From contig CAKSIG010000001.1 in the NCBI GenBank assembly GCA_934463035.1, positions 186,001-250,000 on the forward strand: 64,000 nucleotides of DNA, given 5' to 3'. Below the pieces are notes generated by a model, which worked only from the letters and a program-made list of their open reading frames with translations, was not told where the DNA came from and made no database searches. A program made the position numbers and the translations under genes. Of the stretch, positions 7,703 to 16,286 are shown piece after piece. Numbering within the stretch: the stretch's first letter is position 1; each line of letters starts with the position of its first letter. The DNA is from an uncultured Eubacteriales bacterium (GTDB lineage Bacteria > Bacillota > Clostridia > Oscillospirales > Acutalibacteraceae).

Positions 7703-7756
7703 AAGGGACAGACAAAATTGTGTTTAATGCGATTTTGTCTGTCCCTTCCGTTTTTT
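7703..7756 (+). terminator. Strong terminator after the histidine phosphatase gene
   Basis: AAGGGACAGACAAAAT (7703-7718) pairs with ATTTTGTCTGTCCCTT (7732-7747), followed by CCGTTTTTT. A 16-bp stem with a 13-base loop. Confidence 0.88.
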
Positions 7757-7866
7757 CTAAAATTCAAAGATGTCCGTATTTAACCGTCTGAGTATAAAAA
7801 AAATCCCCTTTGTTTTATGCAACCCTACAAAATCCTCCGAATTTTGATTTTATCGCCGTATTTTAC

Positions 7867-7895
7867 TTGAAAGTAAACTCATAAAATTGTATATT
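7867..7895 (+). promoter_or_regulatory. Probable promoter of the GH95 operon
   Basis: TTGAAA, 17 bases, TATATT. Transcription would begin near 7902, so the TTG at 7894 that opens the reading frame cannot be the start codon if this promoter is used. Confidence 0.55.
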
Positions 7896-7917
7896 GTATA
7901 TATATACAGAAAAAAGG

Positions 7918-10191
7918 GTGATTGATATTAGTTGCAGTTTAAAGCTGTCGGAACATACCCTGTGGTATAAGCGTCCGGCTGAAAATTTCAATGAAGCATT
8001 GCCGCTCGGGAACGGACGGCTCGGTGCCTGTGTTTACGGAGGGATTGAGGACGAAACCGTTTCCTTAAACGAGGACACGTTTTGGAGCGGTTACCCGAAA
8101 AAACTTAATAATGAAGATTATCCCGCGGTCTACAAAAAGGCGAAAGAGCTGTTTGACAGCGGAAAAATAAGCGAGACTCAGAAGACGCTTGAAGGAGGCT
8201 TCGGCGATCGCCTTGTGCAGATGTATCTTCCGCTTGCCAACCTTAAAATACACAGTTATCATTCTGGCAGGCTCAGCCGGTACCGCCGCGAATTAAGGCT
8301 TGATAAAGGCGTACATACCGTAAGCTACGCAAACTCCGGCAAGGTCTTCACACGGGAGACCTTTGTGGGTCTTAACCGTCAGGTTGTGGCTATGTGCATA
8401 TCCTGTGACAGTCCTGCTTCGGTAAATCTTGATATAACGGTTGAAAGCCGTATAAAATCCACCGTTTCAACCGTCGGAAGCACCCTTTGTATCGAGGGTA
8501 ACGCGCCCGACTGCGTGTGCGGCTACGGCGATATGTACCGTTCCGAAGAATATCAGCTATACTCGGACGAAGCCGACAAAAAAGGTATGGCATTTTCGGT
8601 CGTGACCTCGGTGCGGACTACGGGCGGCACGGTGCGCGTTGCTGACGGAATGCTTACTGTGCGCGACGCGGATAAGGCGGTTATATACCTTGCGGCAAGG
8701 ACGGGATTTGAGGGATTTGACAAGCATCCGTCGGTCAATATCGAGGAATGCCGCCAAAAATGCGTGGCTGACATAACTGCGGCTAAAAAAATTCCCTATT
8801 TCGACCTTATCAATCAAAACATACTTGCGCACAAGTCGTTTTATAACCGTTGCTGTATATCGCTCGGCAACAGTAAAAACGGTTCTGCCGCGACCAACGA
8901 GCGCCTTGAAAGGCTGAAAAACGGTGAGGAGGATAATTCCCTTTACGCACTGCTTTTCAACTACGGCAAATATCTTACAATATGCGCGTCCCAAAGCGGA
9001 ACCCAGCCTATGAATTTACAGGGTATATGGAACGATAAAATTCTTCCGCCTTGGAACTGCAACTACACCCTTAATATAAACACCGAAATGAATTATTGGC
9101 CCACCCTTGCCTGCGGTCTCTTTGAGTGCTTTGACCCGCTTACCCGGCTTGTCTGCGACCTTGAAAAAAGCGGAAAAGAAACCGCACGCAATTACTACGG
9201 TCTTGACGGCTGGGTCTGCCACCACTCAACCGATCTGTGGCGCATAACCCACCCCGCAACGAGCCGCCTTAAAGGCAACGCCCAATGGGGCTTTTGGAAT
9301 ATGTCCTCAGGCTGGCTTGCCCGTATGCTGTGGGATTATTACATATATACGGGCGACAGGGCGTATCTTGAAAAAGTATATCCGATTATGGAGGGCGCCG
9401 CAAGATTTTATAAAGGTCTTTTAACCGAGTGTGACGGCAAGCTGATTTTAGGTCTTACCACATCGCCCGAAAATAATTACATAGAAAACGGCGAGACCCA
9501 CGCGATAGATAAATCGACGGGAATGACCGAAGAAATAATCTACGCGCTGTTTACCGCCGTATCAAAGGCGCAGAACATTCTCGGCGAAAAAGATACATAT
9601 TCCGAGCTTATTCCGAAGCTGAAACGCCCCGAAATACAGTCGGACGGCTGTCTTTGCGAGTGGTACAGCGAACACGGCGTGTGGGACGAACATCACCGCC
9701 ATGTTTCGCACCTTTACGGTCTGTTCCCCGACAGTCAGTTTACTGCCGAGCAGAAAAAAGCGGCTGAAAAAACGCTTATTTCCCGTTCGGACGGCGGAAC
9801 GGGTTGGAGCCTTGCCTGGAAAATCAACCTCTGGGCGCGCCTCGGCGACGGCGAACACGCCTTGAAGCTGCTGAACAATCAGTTAAATCCCGTAGACAGC
9901 GCCTGCAACAGCACCGATATAGGCGGAGGAAGCTATCCCAACCTTTTCTGCGCCCACCCGCCGTTCCAGATAGACGGCAACTTCGGCGCCGCAAGCGGCA
10001 TAATTCAAATGCTTTTGCAGCTTGACGAAAACGGCGATCCTGTCTTTCTCCCCGCGCTTCCCGAAAAGTGGAAAAGCGGAAAGGTATGCGGACTTCGTAT
10101 ACCGAACAACCGCAGCGTCAATTTTGAGTGGGAAGACGGAAAAATAACCAAAAGTGAAATTATAGACAACAATACAGAAAACGAGGAGTAA
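7918..10191 (+). CDS. Glycoside hydrolase family 95 (alpha-L-fucosidase/alpha-L-galactosidase)
   Basis: GH95 enzymes are inverting exo-glycosidases removing terminal alpha-1,2-L-fucose (or L-galactose). Conserved blocks in order are WYKRPAENFNEALPLGNG, LNEDTFWSGYP, NINTEMNYWPT (the two catalytic-triad-supporting Asn), TEEIIYALF (general acid Glu region) and QIDGNFGAA (Asp). Total length about 757, without signal peptide, so a cytoplasmic enzyme acting on imported oligosaccharides is likely. The start is unclear: GTG 7918 lies inside the likely SD (GGTGAT 7917-7922), and the best-spaced codon after it is an ATT at 7927. Followed 5 bases later by fucU. Confidence 0.9.
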   Translation: MIDISCSLKLSEHTLWYKRPAENFNEALPLGNGRLGACVYGGIEDETVSLNEDTFWSGYPKKLNNEDYPAVYKKAKELFDSGKISETQKTLEGGFGDRLVQMYLPLANLKIHSYHSGRLSRYRRELRLDKGVHTVSYANSGKVFTRETFVGLNRQVVAMCISCDSPASVNLDITVESRIKSTVSTVGSTLCIEGNAPDCVCGYGDMYRSEEYQLYSDEADKKGMAFSVVTSVRTTGGTVRVADGMLTVRDADKAVIYLAARTGFEGFDKHPSVNIEECRQKCVADITAAKKIPYFDLINQNILAHKSFYNRCCISLGNSKNGSAATNERLERLKNGEEDNSLYALLFNYGKYLTICASQSGTQPMNLQGIWNDKILPPWNCNYTLNINTEMNYWPTLACGLFECFDPLTRLVCDLEKSGKETARNYYGLDGWVCHHSTDLWRITHPATSRLKGNAQWGFWNMSSGWLARMLWDYYIYTGDRAYLEKVYPIMEGAARFYKGLLTECDGKLILGLTTSPENNYIENGETHAIDKSTGMTEEIIYALFTAVSKAQNILGEKDTYSELIPKLKRPEIQSDGCLCEWYSEHGVWDEHHRHVSHLYGLFPDSQFTAEQKKAAEKTLISRSDGGTGWSLAWKINLWARLGDGEHALKLLNNQLNPVDSACNSTDIGGGSYPNLFCAHPPFQIDGNFGAASGIIQMLLQLDENGDPVFLPALPEKWKSGKVCGLRIPNNRSVNFEWEDGKITKSEIIDNNTENEE

Positions 10192-10196
10192 AAATT

Positions 10197-10634
10197 ATGC
10201 TTAAAAACGTACCGAAAATCTTATCACCCGAACTTTTAAAGGTCCTTTGCGAAATGGGTCACAGCGACCGTTTGGTAATTGCCGACGGCAATTTTCCGAG
10301 CGAAAGTATGGGCAAAAACGCAATCGTTATTCGTGCCGACGGCCACGGAACATCGGAAATACTCGACGCTATATTAAAGGTATTCCCGCTTGACACTTAT
10401 GTTGAAAAGCCTGTAAATCTTATGCAGGTTATGCCCGGCGACAACGTTGAGACCCCTATATGGGACGAATATGAAAAAATTGTTGCTAAGAACGACGAAA
10501 GAGGTAAAGACGCAATAGGCCAGATAGAGCGCTTTGCGTTTTATGAGGAGGCTAAAAAGGCTTATGCCATAATCGCAACCTCCGAAGGCGCGCTTTACGC
10601 CAACATAATGCTCCAAAAGGGCGTTGTAATTTAA
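10197..10634 (+). CDS. RbsD/FucU family sugar mutarotase
   Basis: Small decameric-type mutarotase that interconverts the alpha and beta anomers of L-fucose or a related free sugar. FucU signatures are MGHSDRLVIADGNFP (with the catalytic His), ADGHGTSEILDAIL, the ERFAFYEEAKKAYAII helix and TSEGALYANIMLQKG at the C-terminus. 145 residues is a normal FucU length. Located 5 bases after the GH95 gene, it would act on the sugar GH95 releases; L-fucose is the simplest reading but L-galactose cannot be excluded. No fucose isomerase or kinase is in the window. Confidence 0.85.
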   Translation: MLKNVPKILSPELLKVLCEMGHSDRLVIADGNFPSESMGKNAIVIRADGHGTSEILDAILKVFPLDTYVEKPVNLMQVMPGDNVETPIWDEYEKIVAKNDERGKDAIGQIERFAFYEEAKKAYAIIATSEGALYANIMLQKGVVI

Positions 10635-10646
10635 GGGGGCTTAAAA

Positions 10647-11354
10647 ATGGCTTATCTTCAAAATATGTGTCCTTCCGAGCTTAAAGCCGCCGCCGAAAAC
10701 GGCACCCCGCTTATGATAGCGGCAGGCTCAATAGAGTACCACGGCAGTCAGCTTCCGCTCGGCACCGATCTGTTTATAGTTGACGGGCTTTTGCGCGAAA
10801 TAGAAAAACGCGCGGACGTTGTTATCGCTCCGCCGTTTACCTTCTGCCCAACGGGATTTATGGTGTCGGGTCCCGAGCTTGGCACGGTTGACATTCACCC
10901 GGGCACATTTATACAGTACTGCGCCGAAATACTTTCGTGCTATAAAAAAATGGGATTTAAGAAAATTTATGTCCTCGTTCATCATCAGGGCGGAAACATA
11001 TCACGTTTTCTTAAAATCGCCGTTGAGCAGATAAGCTCCTACGGCGCTTACGAGGATGCGGGATACGGCTGGTGGACAGAAAGAAAACAGCCTGCCGACA
11101 CCTGCGATATAGAGATAGCCGCTACAATAATCGGCGAAAACGATGTTAAGAGCGAATTTTTCGGTCACGGCGGAAAGGGCGAAACACAGCCGATTATGGC
11201 ACTTTATCCCGAGCTTGTGAAAATGGATAAGCTCACCGATAACGAGGCTTGGTGGAACGAAAGCGCTCCCGAAGCCAATAAACAAAACTCCGATAAAGCT
11301 ATGGAAATCCTTATAAATAATTGGCTTGAAAAGCTGAAAACGGATAAGAAGTAA
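10647..11354 (+). CDS. Creatininase-family metal-dependent hydrolase
   Basis: Creatininase superfamily protein with the divalent-metal ligands in SIEYHGSQLPLGTD (Glu, His, Asp) and HHQGGN, and a second Glu in the GHGGKGETQPIM region. 235 residues, no signal peptide. Family members open cyclic amides, deformylate FAPy or hydrolyse cyclic keto-inositols, so a ring-opening hydrolase acting on an oxidised sugar would suit this position after GH95 and FucU, but that is inference. SD GGGGGC precedes the ATG and only 12 bases separate it from fucU. True creatininase activity is unlikely in this context. Confidence 0.8.
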   Translation: MAYLQNMCPSELKAAAENGTPLMIAAGSIEYHGSQLPLGTDLFIVDGLLREIEKRADVVIAPPFTFCPTGFMVSGPELGTVDIHPGTFIQYCAEILSCYKKMGFKKIYVLVHHQGGNISRFLKIAVEQISSYGAYEDAGYGWWTERKQPADTCDIEIAATIIGENDVKSEFFGHGGKGETQPIMALYPELVKMDKLTDNEAWWNESAPEANKQNSDKAMEILINNWLEKLKTDKK

Positions 11355-11388
11355 ATAATGGAATTAATATATTATTAACAAAATGATG

Positions 11389-11416
11389 TAGACTTTTGCG
11401 TGAAAATCAGTATAAT
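11389..11416 (+). promoter_or_regulatory. Possible promoter of the dockerin/cohesin cluster
   Basis: TAGACT, 16 bases, TATAAT, 90 bases before the GTG start at 11507. The -35 is weak. Between promoter and gene lies a pyrimidine-rich run of CTTCACT units (11456-11475). Confidence 0.4.
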
Positions 11417-11506
11417 TATATACGCATTGGCAGCTTGCGCTTGTTTAAATGTTTACTTCTTCACTCTTCACTCTTACTTATTACTTAAAAAAGGGGGTTC
11501 GGTACT

Positions 11507-13009
11507 GTGAAAAAACGCATAATTTCAGTACTTACAATTTTTTGTTTGATTTTTTCGCTCGGTGCCGTACCCGTAGGCGCAGACGGTTATTACGATTACG
11601 AGTATCCTCCCGTTTACATATATGCGGAAGCAACGCCCGTTTCGGACGATAATATCGTTACCGTCACGGCGTATTTGACGGCGGACGAGGATATTCAGCT
11701 TTCGGGAATACAACTTGAATTGTCCCAACAGTATTCAAGACCGCTGTATAAGCGTTCGATAAAGGCGATAAGAGGCGGCGAAACGTTTCCTAATTACAGC
11801 ACTTCAAATGTGACGGACAGCGGCTCGCAGGACGGCGACAGCCTATACAGTCCCGTGCATTTCCGTTTCCTGTGGGAGTCCCTTTCGGATATTACTGTTT
11901 CAAAGGGAACAACCGAGATATTTTCCGTTGATTTTGAGGTAGAGTCCGACTCGCCTGACGGTCTTTATATGTTCAATTTTGAGTGTAAGGATATGTATCG
12001 GCATTCTGAGGACGGCGACGATCAGATGTACGATATACCGTTTTTATACTACGGTTACCCCGATCTGGACCCCAAAACAAGTCCTTATGAGGTCATATTT
12101 AAAAAGGGCGAGGATATGGAGATATATCCTTCGCCGATAACGATACCTGCGGGTGGCTCCTCCGACCTCTATTCAAATAAGGAGGTAAAGGAGTGGAGCT
12201 CGTTTGACAACAGTATTGCGGAAATAGACAGCAACGGGCACATTGTTGCCAAAAAAGTGGGAACGACCTATATATTCGCTTATTACGATTACTATTCCGA
12301 ATCTGTCGGCGGATATTATACCGAGAGCAGTATTTGCCCTGTTACGGTAACCGAACCGCAGCTTTGGTTTTTCAACATAGTTACACCCCCGACCAAAACG
12401 GAATACCTTGTCGGTGAAAAGTTCGACCCCTCGGGACTTACCTTGTTTACAGGGTATGACAGCGGCGTAAACGAAACGATAGCGCCGAACTCCGATTTTA
12501 AATATGAATACGATTTTTCCTCCGCAGGCGAAAAACAGGTTAAGATAATATATAAGAAATCGTATTGTTTTTTAACCGTAAACGTTTTGCCCTTAGACGG
12601 TATTCATTCAGACAGGTTTGAGGTTGCAGACGGACTTATATATAAAATTCCGTCGGGCACGTCGGTTGCGGAGCTTTTGAACTCTATCGCCGAAAAAGAC
12701 CTTGTAAAAATAATGTCGGGCAACACTGAGGTGACCGACGGGTATGTTTCAACGGGTATGCGCGCTGTTTTAAGCGTTGACGGCGAGGAACGTTACTCTG
12801 CCGACATCGCCGTGAGCGGCGACGTAAGCGGCGACGGCGAGGTTAATATACTCGACCTTATAAGCCTTAAAAAAATCACTTCCGAGCTTAAAACCGCATC
12901 AAAAGCCCAGATTGCGGCGGCAACCGACTCGGCGACGGCGGCATCGGTCAAAGCCGAAGACCTTGTAAAAATGAAACGCAGACTTATTGGTATAGGAGAT
13001 AGTTTTTAA
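11507..13009 (+). CDS. Secreted multidomain protein with Ig-like domains and C-terminal dockerin
   Basis: Signal peptide at residues 1-25 (KKR, hydrophobic core, cleavage near VGA-DG). Residues about 35-180 form a beta-rich domain resembling a cohesin fold, with FRFLWESLSDI close to the FLW/LLW block in the gene at 13899. A BIG2-like block follows (SSFDNSIAEIDSNGHIVAKK), then a second Ig-like block (TPPTKTEYLVGEKFDPSGL) and a type I dockerin at about 440-500. The first dockerin repeat is intact (GDVSGDGEVNILDLISLKK); the second (TDSATAASVKAEDLVKMK) has lost most calcium ligands. Start GTG with AAGGGGG. Likely surface scaffold or ligand-binding protein; no catalytic domain is seen. Confidence 0.8.
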   Translation: MKKRIISVLTIFCLIFSLGAVPVGADGYYDYEYPPVYIYAEATPVSDDNIVTVTAYLTADEDIQLSGIQLELSQQYSRPLYKRSIKAIRGGETFPNYSTSNVTDSGSQDGDSLYSPVHFRFLWESLSDITVSKGTTEIFSVDFEVESDSPDGLYMFNFECKDMYRHSEDGDDQMYDIPFLYYGYPDLDPKTSPYEVIFKKGEDMEIYPSPITIPAGGSSDLYSNKEVKEWSSFDNSIAEIDSNGHIVAKKVGTTYIFAYYDYYSESVGGYYTESSICPVTVTEPQLWFFNIVTPPTKTEYLVGEKFDPSGLTLFTGYDSGVNETIAPNSDFKYEYDFSSAGEKQVKIIYKKSYCFLTVNVLPLDGIHSDRFEVADGLIYKIPSGTSVAELLNSIAEKDLVKIMSGNTEVTDGYVSTGMRAVLSVDGEERYSADIAVSGDVSGDGEVNILDLISLKKITSELKTASKAQIAAATDSATAASVKAEDLVKMKRRLIGIGDSF

Positions 13010-13909
13010 ATGTCCCACACAAAAACATCCGCAGTAAAAAATTTCTTTTGCGGTCTTAAAAACAAACTTGCCGAAAAGGACGGCAAAAAACTGCTTATTT
13101 GGATAGGCGGCGCACTGCTTTTTATAATCGCGGTGCTTGTAATCTGCCTGTCGCTCAAATCCGACCGCGTGGGCAAGGCGCTTGATTCTTCCAACTATGA
13201 CAGAGTTCAGGTGCGCGTTGCTCAGTCGTTTGTATCGAACGATACCGACAGCAGTTCTGCCGATACTGCATCCGACGGCGAAAACGGCGACTATACATCT
13301 GAAATATACCAAAACGGGTATTATGACGAAAACGGCGAGTTTGTTGCGGACAGCAGCACCGCGTCGGACGGAACCTCGTCTGACAGTACGGCAGACGAGC
13401 CGCAGGAAATAAGCGTCCTCAAAAAGGACGGCGACGTTTACTATGAGGAAGGTCTCAGCGGTAAATGCTACTACTACACACGCGACGGCAAAGATTACGT
13501 TATGTATTATGACGATTTTTACGGCATTAACAAGGACAACGGAAAATGGACCGAAGTGCCTGCCGAAAATTACAGTATTGCCCCGTCGTTCGACTTCTCG
13601 GTGCTTGACAAAATAAAAAAATCCGACCTTAAAAAGAGCGGAGACTATTATGTCCCCAAAAAGGATACCGAGCAGGTATTTTTTGATGTTTTGAAAATTC
13701 AGAATAAACAGTATTATTCCGACTGCGATATTAAATTCAGCTTTGAAAAGGGCAAAATTACGGGAATTATCGCCGATTATATCTTCAAATACACAGGCAC
13801 CTCGTCCGACTCCGAGGGTCAGGAATACACCGCAAAGCTAACCTATACCTTCTCGTATAACGACGAGGAAATAAAACTACCCAAGGCGGACGTTACAAAT
13901 GAAGAATAA
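13010..13909 (+). CDS. Membrane-anchored surface protein, unknown function
   Basis: 299 residues. Residues 1-30 are basic, followed by one TM helix (LIWIGGALLFIIAVLVICLSL), then a long extracytoplasmic part. Residues about 75-130 are Ser/Asp/Thr-rich and look like a flexible linker; the C-terminal 170 residues alternate charged and aromatic residues and end in a beta-rich region (IKFSFEKGKITGIIADYIF) of the kind seen in lipoprotein-type carrier folds. I do not recognise a family. Starts directly after the dockerin gene stop and overlaps the cohesin-like gene by 11 bases, so all three are one operon. Confidence 0.75.
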   Translation: MSHTKTSAVKNFFCGLKNKLAEKDGKKLLIWIGGALLFIIAVLVICLSLKSDRVGKALDSSNYDRVQVRVAQSFVSNDTDSSSADTASDGENGDYTSEIYQNGYYDENGEFVADSSTASDGTSSDSTADEPQEISVLKKDGDVYYEEGLSGKCYYYTRDGKDYVMYYDDFYGINKDNGKWTEVPAENYSIAPSFDFSVLDKIKKSDLKKSGDYYVPKKDTEQVFFDVLKIQNKQYYSDCDIKFSFEKGKITGIIADYIFKYTGTSSDSEGQEYTAKLTYTFSYNDEEIKLPKADVTNEE

Positions 13910-14489
13910 ACTGCTTAAAATTATTTCTGCCTGTGCCGCGCTTATGGTTGCGCTGTCAGTGTCGGCAAATGCCGACGGCGGCACGATATTCACCGTAAAC
14001 TATACCGACCCCGATAAGGATACCGTTAATATTTCGGTAAGCCCCGACCAAAAGGACGGCGCAGGCGGTCTTCATCTTATCGCGACGTATGATACGTCAA
14101 AGTGGAAACTGAAATCAGGCTCCGAAAAATGCGGTCTTAAAAAGGGCGAGGTAAGCGCGTCCGACGGCACGGTTCAACTGCTCTGGGACACGACGGACGA
14201 CTACAAAATGCCCGATGTGATTATGTCCGCGTCATTCAAAAAGGTAAGTAAATCCGCTGAAATCAGCGATATTACCTTTTCGGTGAACGATTATTATGAC
14301 AATACAGTCCAAATGAACGACATACCGTATCAGATAGAATACAAACAGACAAAGGACGCAAAAACGGCGCGCAAGCCGTTTAATCCCGTTCCCGTTATTA
14401 TAATAACCGTAGTGGTTTTGGCGCTTGTCGGCACGTTCGGATATTTTTATTATAAGATATACATAGCGCCTAAAAACTCAAAGCATTGA
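13899..14489 (+). CDS. Cohesin-like protein with signal peptide and C-terminal membrane anchor
   Basis: Signal peptide 1-25 (cleavage near SANA-DGG), then one beta-sandwich domain of about 125 residues with the cohesin pattern: VNISVSP, GAGGLHLIATYDTSKWKL, TVQLLWDTTD, MSASFKKV, ISDITFSVND. A Pro-rich stretch follows, then one TM helix (VIIITVVVLALVGTFGYFYY) and a short basic tail, so the domain is displayed outside the membrane. It shares the LW and hydrophobic strand pattern with the N-terminal domain of the dockerin protein. Cohesin assignment rests on pattern only; binding of the neighbouring dockerin is inference. Confidence 0.65.
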   Translation: MKNKLLKIISACAALMVALSVSANADGGTIFTVNYTDPDKDTVNISVSPDQKDGAGGLHLIATYDTSKWKLKSGSEKCGLKKGEVSASDGTVQLLWDTTDDYKMPDVIMSASFKKVSKSAEISDITFSVNDYYDNTVQMNDIPYQIEYKQTKDAKTARKPFNPVPVIIITVVVLALVGTFGYFYYKIYIAPKNSKH

Positions 14490-14510
14490 TTTTTAACACC
14501 GTTCACATTT

Positions 14511-14546
14511 GCGACTGCATTCGACATTAAAGTGCGGTCGCTTTTT
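14511..14546 (+). terminator. Terminator after the cohesin-like gene
   Basis: GCGAC with GCA inside pairs with TGC and GTCGC, followed by TTTTT. The loop contains TTCGACATTAAAGT, a 14-mer also found at 61858. Confidence 0.7.
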
Positions 14547-14554
14547 AAATTTTG

Positions 14555-14583
14555 TTGATACATAAAGGAATTTGTGGTAGAAT
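14555..14583 (+). promoter_or_regulatory. Promoter of the glycolipid-type operon
   Basis: TTGATA, 17 bases, TAGAAT. About 100 bases of leader follow before ATG 14690; the leader has the repeated segment GCGCGGCGTT twice (near 14616 and 14641) but I could not assign it to a known RNA class. Confidence 0.65.
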
Positions 14584-14689
14584 ATAATTACTATACAAGT
14601 GTTGCCCACGACAGCGCGGCGTTGTCTGAAACTGCCGTTTGCGCGGCGTTCTGTCCCTGCTCGGTGCGACACAGGAAACGGAGATTGAA

Positions 14690-15187
14690 ATGAAGCTGCT
14701 TTTCAGCATCCTTTATGTTGCCGCAATCGGCATACTGTCTCATTATATCGGCGAATCTATGCCGAGAGCGTGGTTCTCCGAAAACCTTTTTCCCTATAAG
14801 CCTTTTAAATGGGAGAAAAACGGTAAGATATATGAGCGGTTGGGAATAAGAAAATGGAAAACCCGTCTTCCTGATATGAGTCGGGTCTTAAAGGATATGC
14901 TCCCCAAAAGAATATCGTATAAGGCGACATCGAAGGACATACAGGCGCTCATAAAAGAGACCTGCGTTGCCGAGTTTACACACAAGGCGCTGTGCGTTTT
15001 GTCAATCGGGGTATATTTTATTTGGAAGGACACAGTAGGTGTTATTCTGGTTTTGGTTTGCGTGCTGTGCAACACACCTTTTATCTTAATTCAGCGCTAT
15101 AACCGACCGAATCTCATCGAATTAAATAAAAGAATAATAAAACGGGAGGAGCGTAAAGCCCGTGCGCTTAATAATACTGTCGTGTAA
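14690..15187 (+). CDS. CrtO-like membrane acyltransferase family protein
   Basis: Resembles the glycosyl-4,4'-diaponeurosporenoate acyltransferase (CrtO) family of staphyloxanthin synthesis through the block FKWEKNGKIYERLGIRKWK and the following LPD motif, with TM helices at the N-terminus and around residues 110-150. No carotenoid genes are near; the partner is a GT28 glycosyltransferase, so acylation of a glycolipid sugar is more likely than a carotenoid role (inference). ATG 14690 is chosen because GGAG lies six bases upstream; an upstream TTG lacks an SD. Overlaps the next gene by 26 bases. Confidence 0.7.
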   Translation: MKLLFSILYVAAIGILSHYIGESMPRAWFSENLFPYKPFKWEKNGKIYERLGIRKWKTRLPDMSRVLKDMLPKRISYKATSKDIQALIKETCVAEFTHKALCVLSIGVYFIWKDTVGVILVLVCVLCNTPFILIQRYNRPNLIELNKRIIKREERKARALNNTVV

Positions 15188-16286
15188 TACAGGCGAAGGT
15201 CACAACTCCGCCGCGAAAGCAATTAAAGAACATTTTGAAAAATCGGGACACGAATGTGTGATAAAGGACGCGCTCGCGTATTGGTCGCCAGAAAAATCCA
15301 AACTGATAAGCAAGGGTCACGTTTTTATATACCGCCGCCTGCCCAAGCTGTTCGGCATAAGCTATAATTTTGAAGAAAACCACCCCCCGAAGGACGGGGA
15401 TCAGTCGCTTATGTATGACCTTGTAATAAGAGGCTGCGACTCGCTTTACGAGGACCTTTCGTCAGGCGGATACGATAAAATTATCTGCACTCACGTCTTT
15501 CCGTCTATGATGATAACCGAACTTAAAAAACGCAAAAATCTTGTTATTCCCGCCTATTTTGTGGCGACTGATTACACGTGCAGTCCGGGCGTTTCCCAGA
15601 CCAATATGGACGGATATTTTATCCCGAACAAAAAATTGGTAAGCGAATTTTCCCTGTGCGGATTGGACGAAGAACGGTTGATACCTACGGGTATTCCCGT
15701 ATCAAGCAAGTTTTACAGCACCGTTGAAAAAGAAAAAGCCAAACACACGCTCGGTCTGCCGGCAGGCAAAAGGGTCGTCCTTTTAATGTGCGGAAGTATG
15801 GGCTGCGGTCCGATAAAGAGCCTTACGGAGTATTTGCCTATGCAAATGCCTGAGGACAGCGTGCTGGTTGTTATATGCGGAAACAACCGCAAGCTCCACA
15901 CCGCGCTTTTAAAACAGGAGCAACCCGAAAATGTGCGGATAATCGGTTATACCACCCGTGTTTCGCTTTATATGGACGCGGCTGAGTTTATTCTCACCAA
16001 ACCGGGAGGATTAAGCTCTACCGAGGCGGCGACAAAAGGTCTTCCTATGATATTTATAGACGCCGTGCCGGGGTGCGAAACAAGGAATATCGACTTTTTC
16101 CTTAAATACGGCTTTGCGGATATGCGGGAATCGGTTATTGAAACCTGCGATCTCGTCTGCGATTTTCTTGAAAATCCTAAACTTCCGCAAAAAATGTCCT
16201 CGGCGCTTAAAGCCGAGTTTTCCGAAAACGCTGCGGAAAAAATATATAACTTTGTAAATGAGGGTTCTTTGGTTTCTTATGGTTGA
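15162..16286 (+). CDS. GT28 glycosyltransferase (diacylglycerol glycosyltransferase/MGDG synthase type)
   Basis: UgtP/MGDG-synthase-like enzyme transferring a hexose to diacylglycerol. The N-terminal glycine-rich ILSCNTGEGHNSAAKAI and the C-terminal nucleotide-sugar site KPGGLSSTEAATKGLP with following Pro-rich loop are diagnostic, with VVLLMCGSMGCGPIKSL in the middle. 374 residues. Start GTG 15162 follows GGGAGGAG and lies inside the preceding gene, giving strong translational coupling. Membrane-associated without TM helices. It probably makes the glycolipid anchor of lipoteichoic-acid-like polymers; the sugar is unknown. Confidence 0.85.
   Translation: MRLIILSCNTGEGHNSAAKAIKEHFEKSGHECVIKDALAYWSPEKSKLISKGHVFIYRRLPKLFGISYNFEENHPPKDGDQSLMYDLVIRGCDSLYEDLSSGGYDKIICTHVFPSMMITELKKRKNLVIPAYFVATDYTCSPGVSQTNMDGYFIPNKKLVSEFSLCGLDEERLIPTGIPVSSKFYSTVEKEKAKHTLGLPAGKRVVLLMCGSMGCGPIKSLTEYLPMQMPEDSVLVVICGNNRKLHTALLKQEQPENVRIIGYTTRVSLYMDAAEFILTKPGGLSSTEAATKGLPMIFIDAVPGCETRNIDFFLKYGFADMRESVIETCDLVCDFLENPKLPQKMSSALKAEFSENAAEKIYNFVNEGSLVSYG

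Noticed and set aside
14639..14689. Upstream extension of the CrtO-like protein from a TTG at 14639
   Set aside because: No SD before that TTG, whereas ATG 14690 has GGAG six bases upstream and begins with a normal TM helix.
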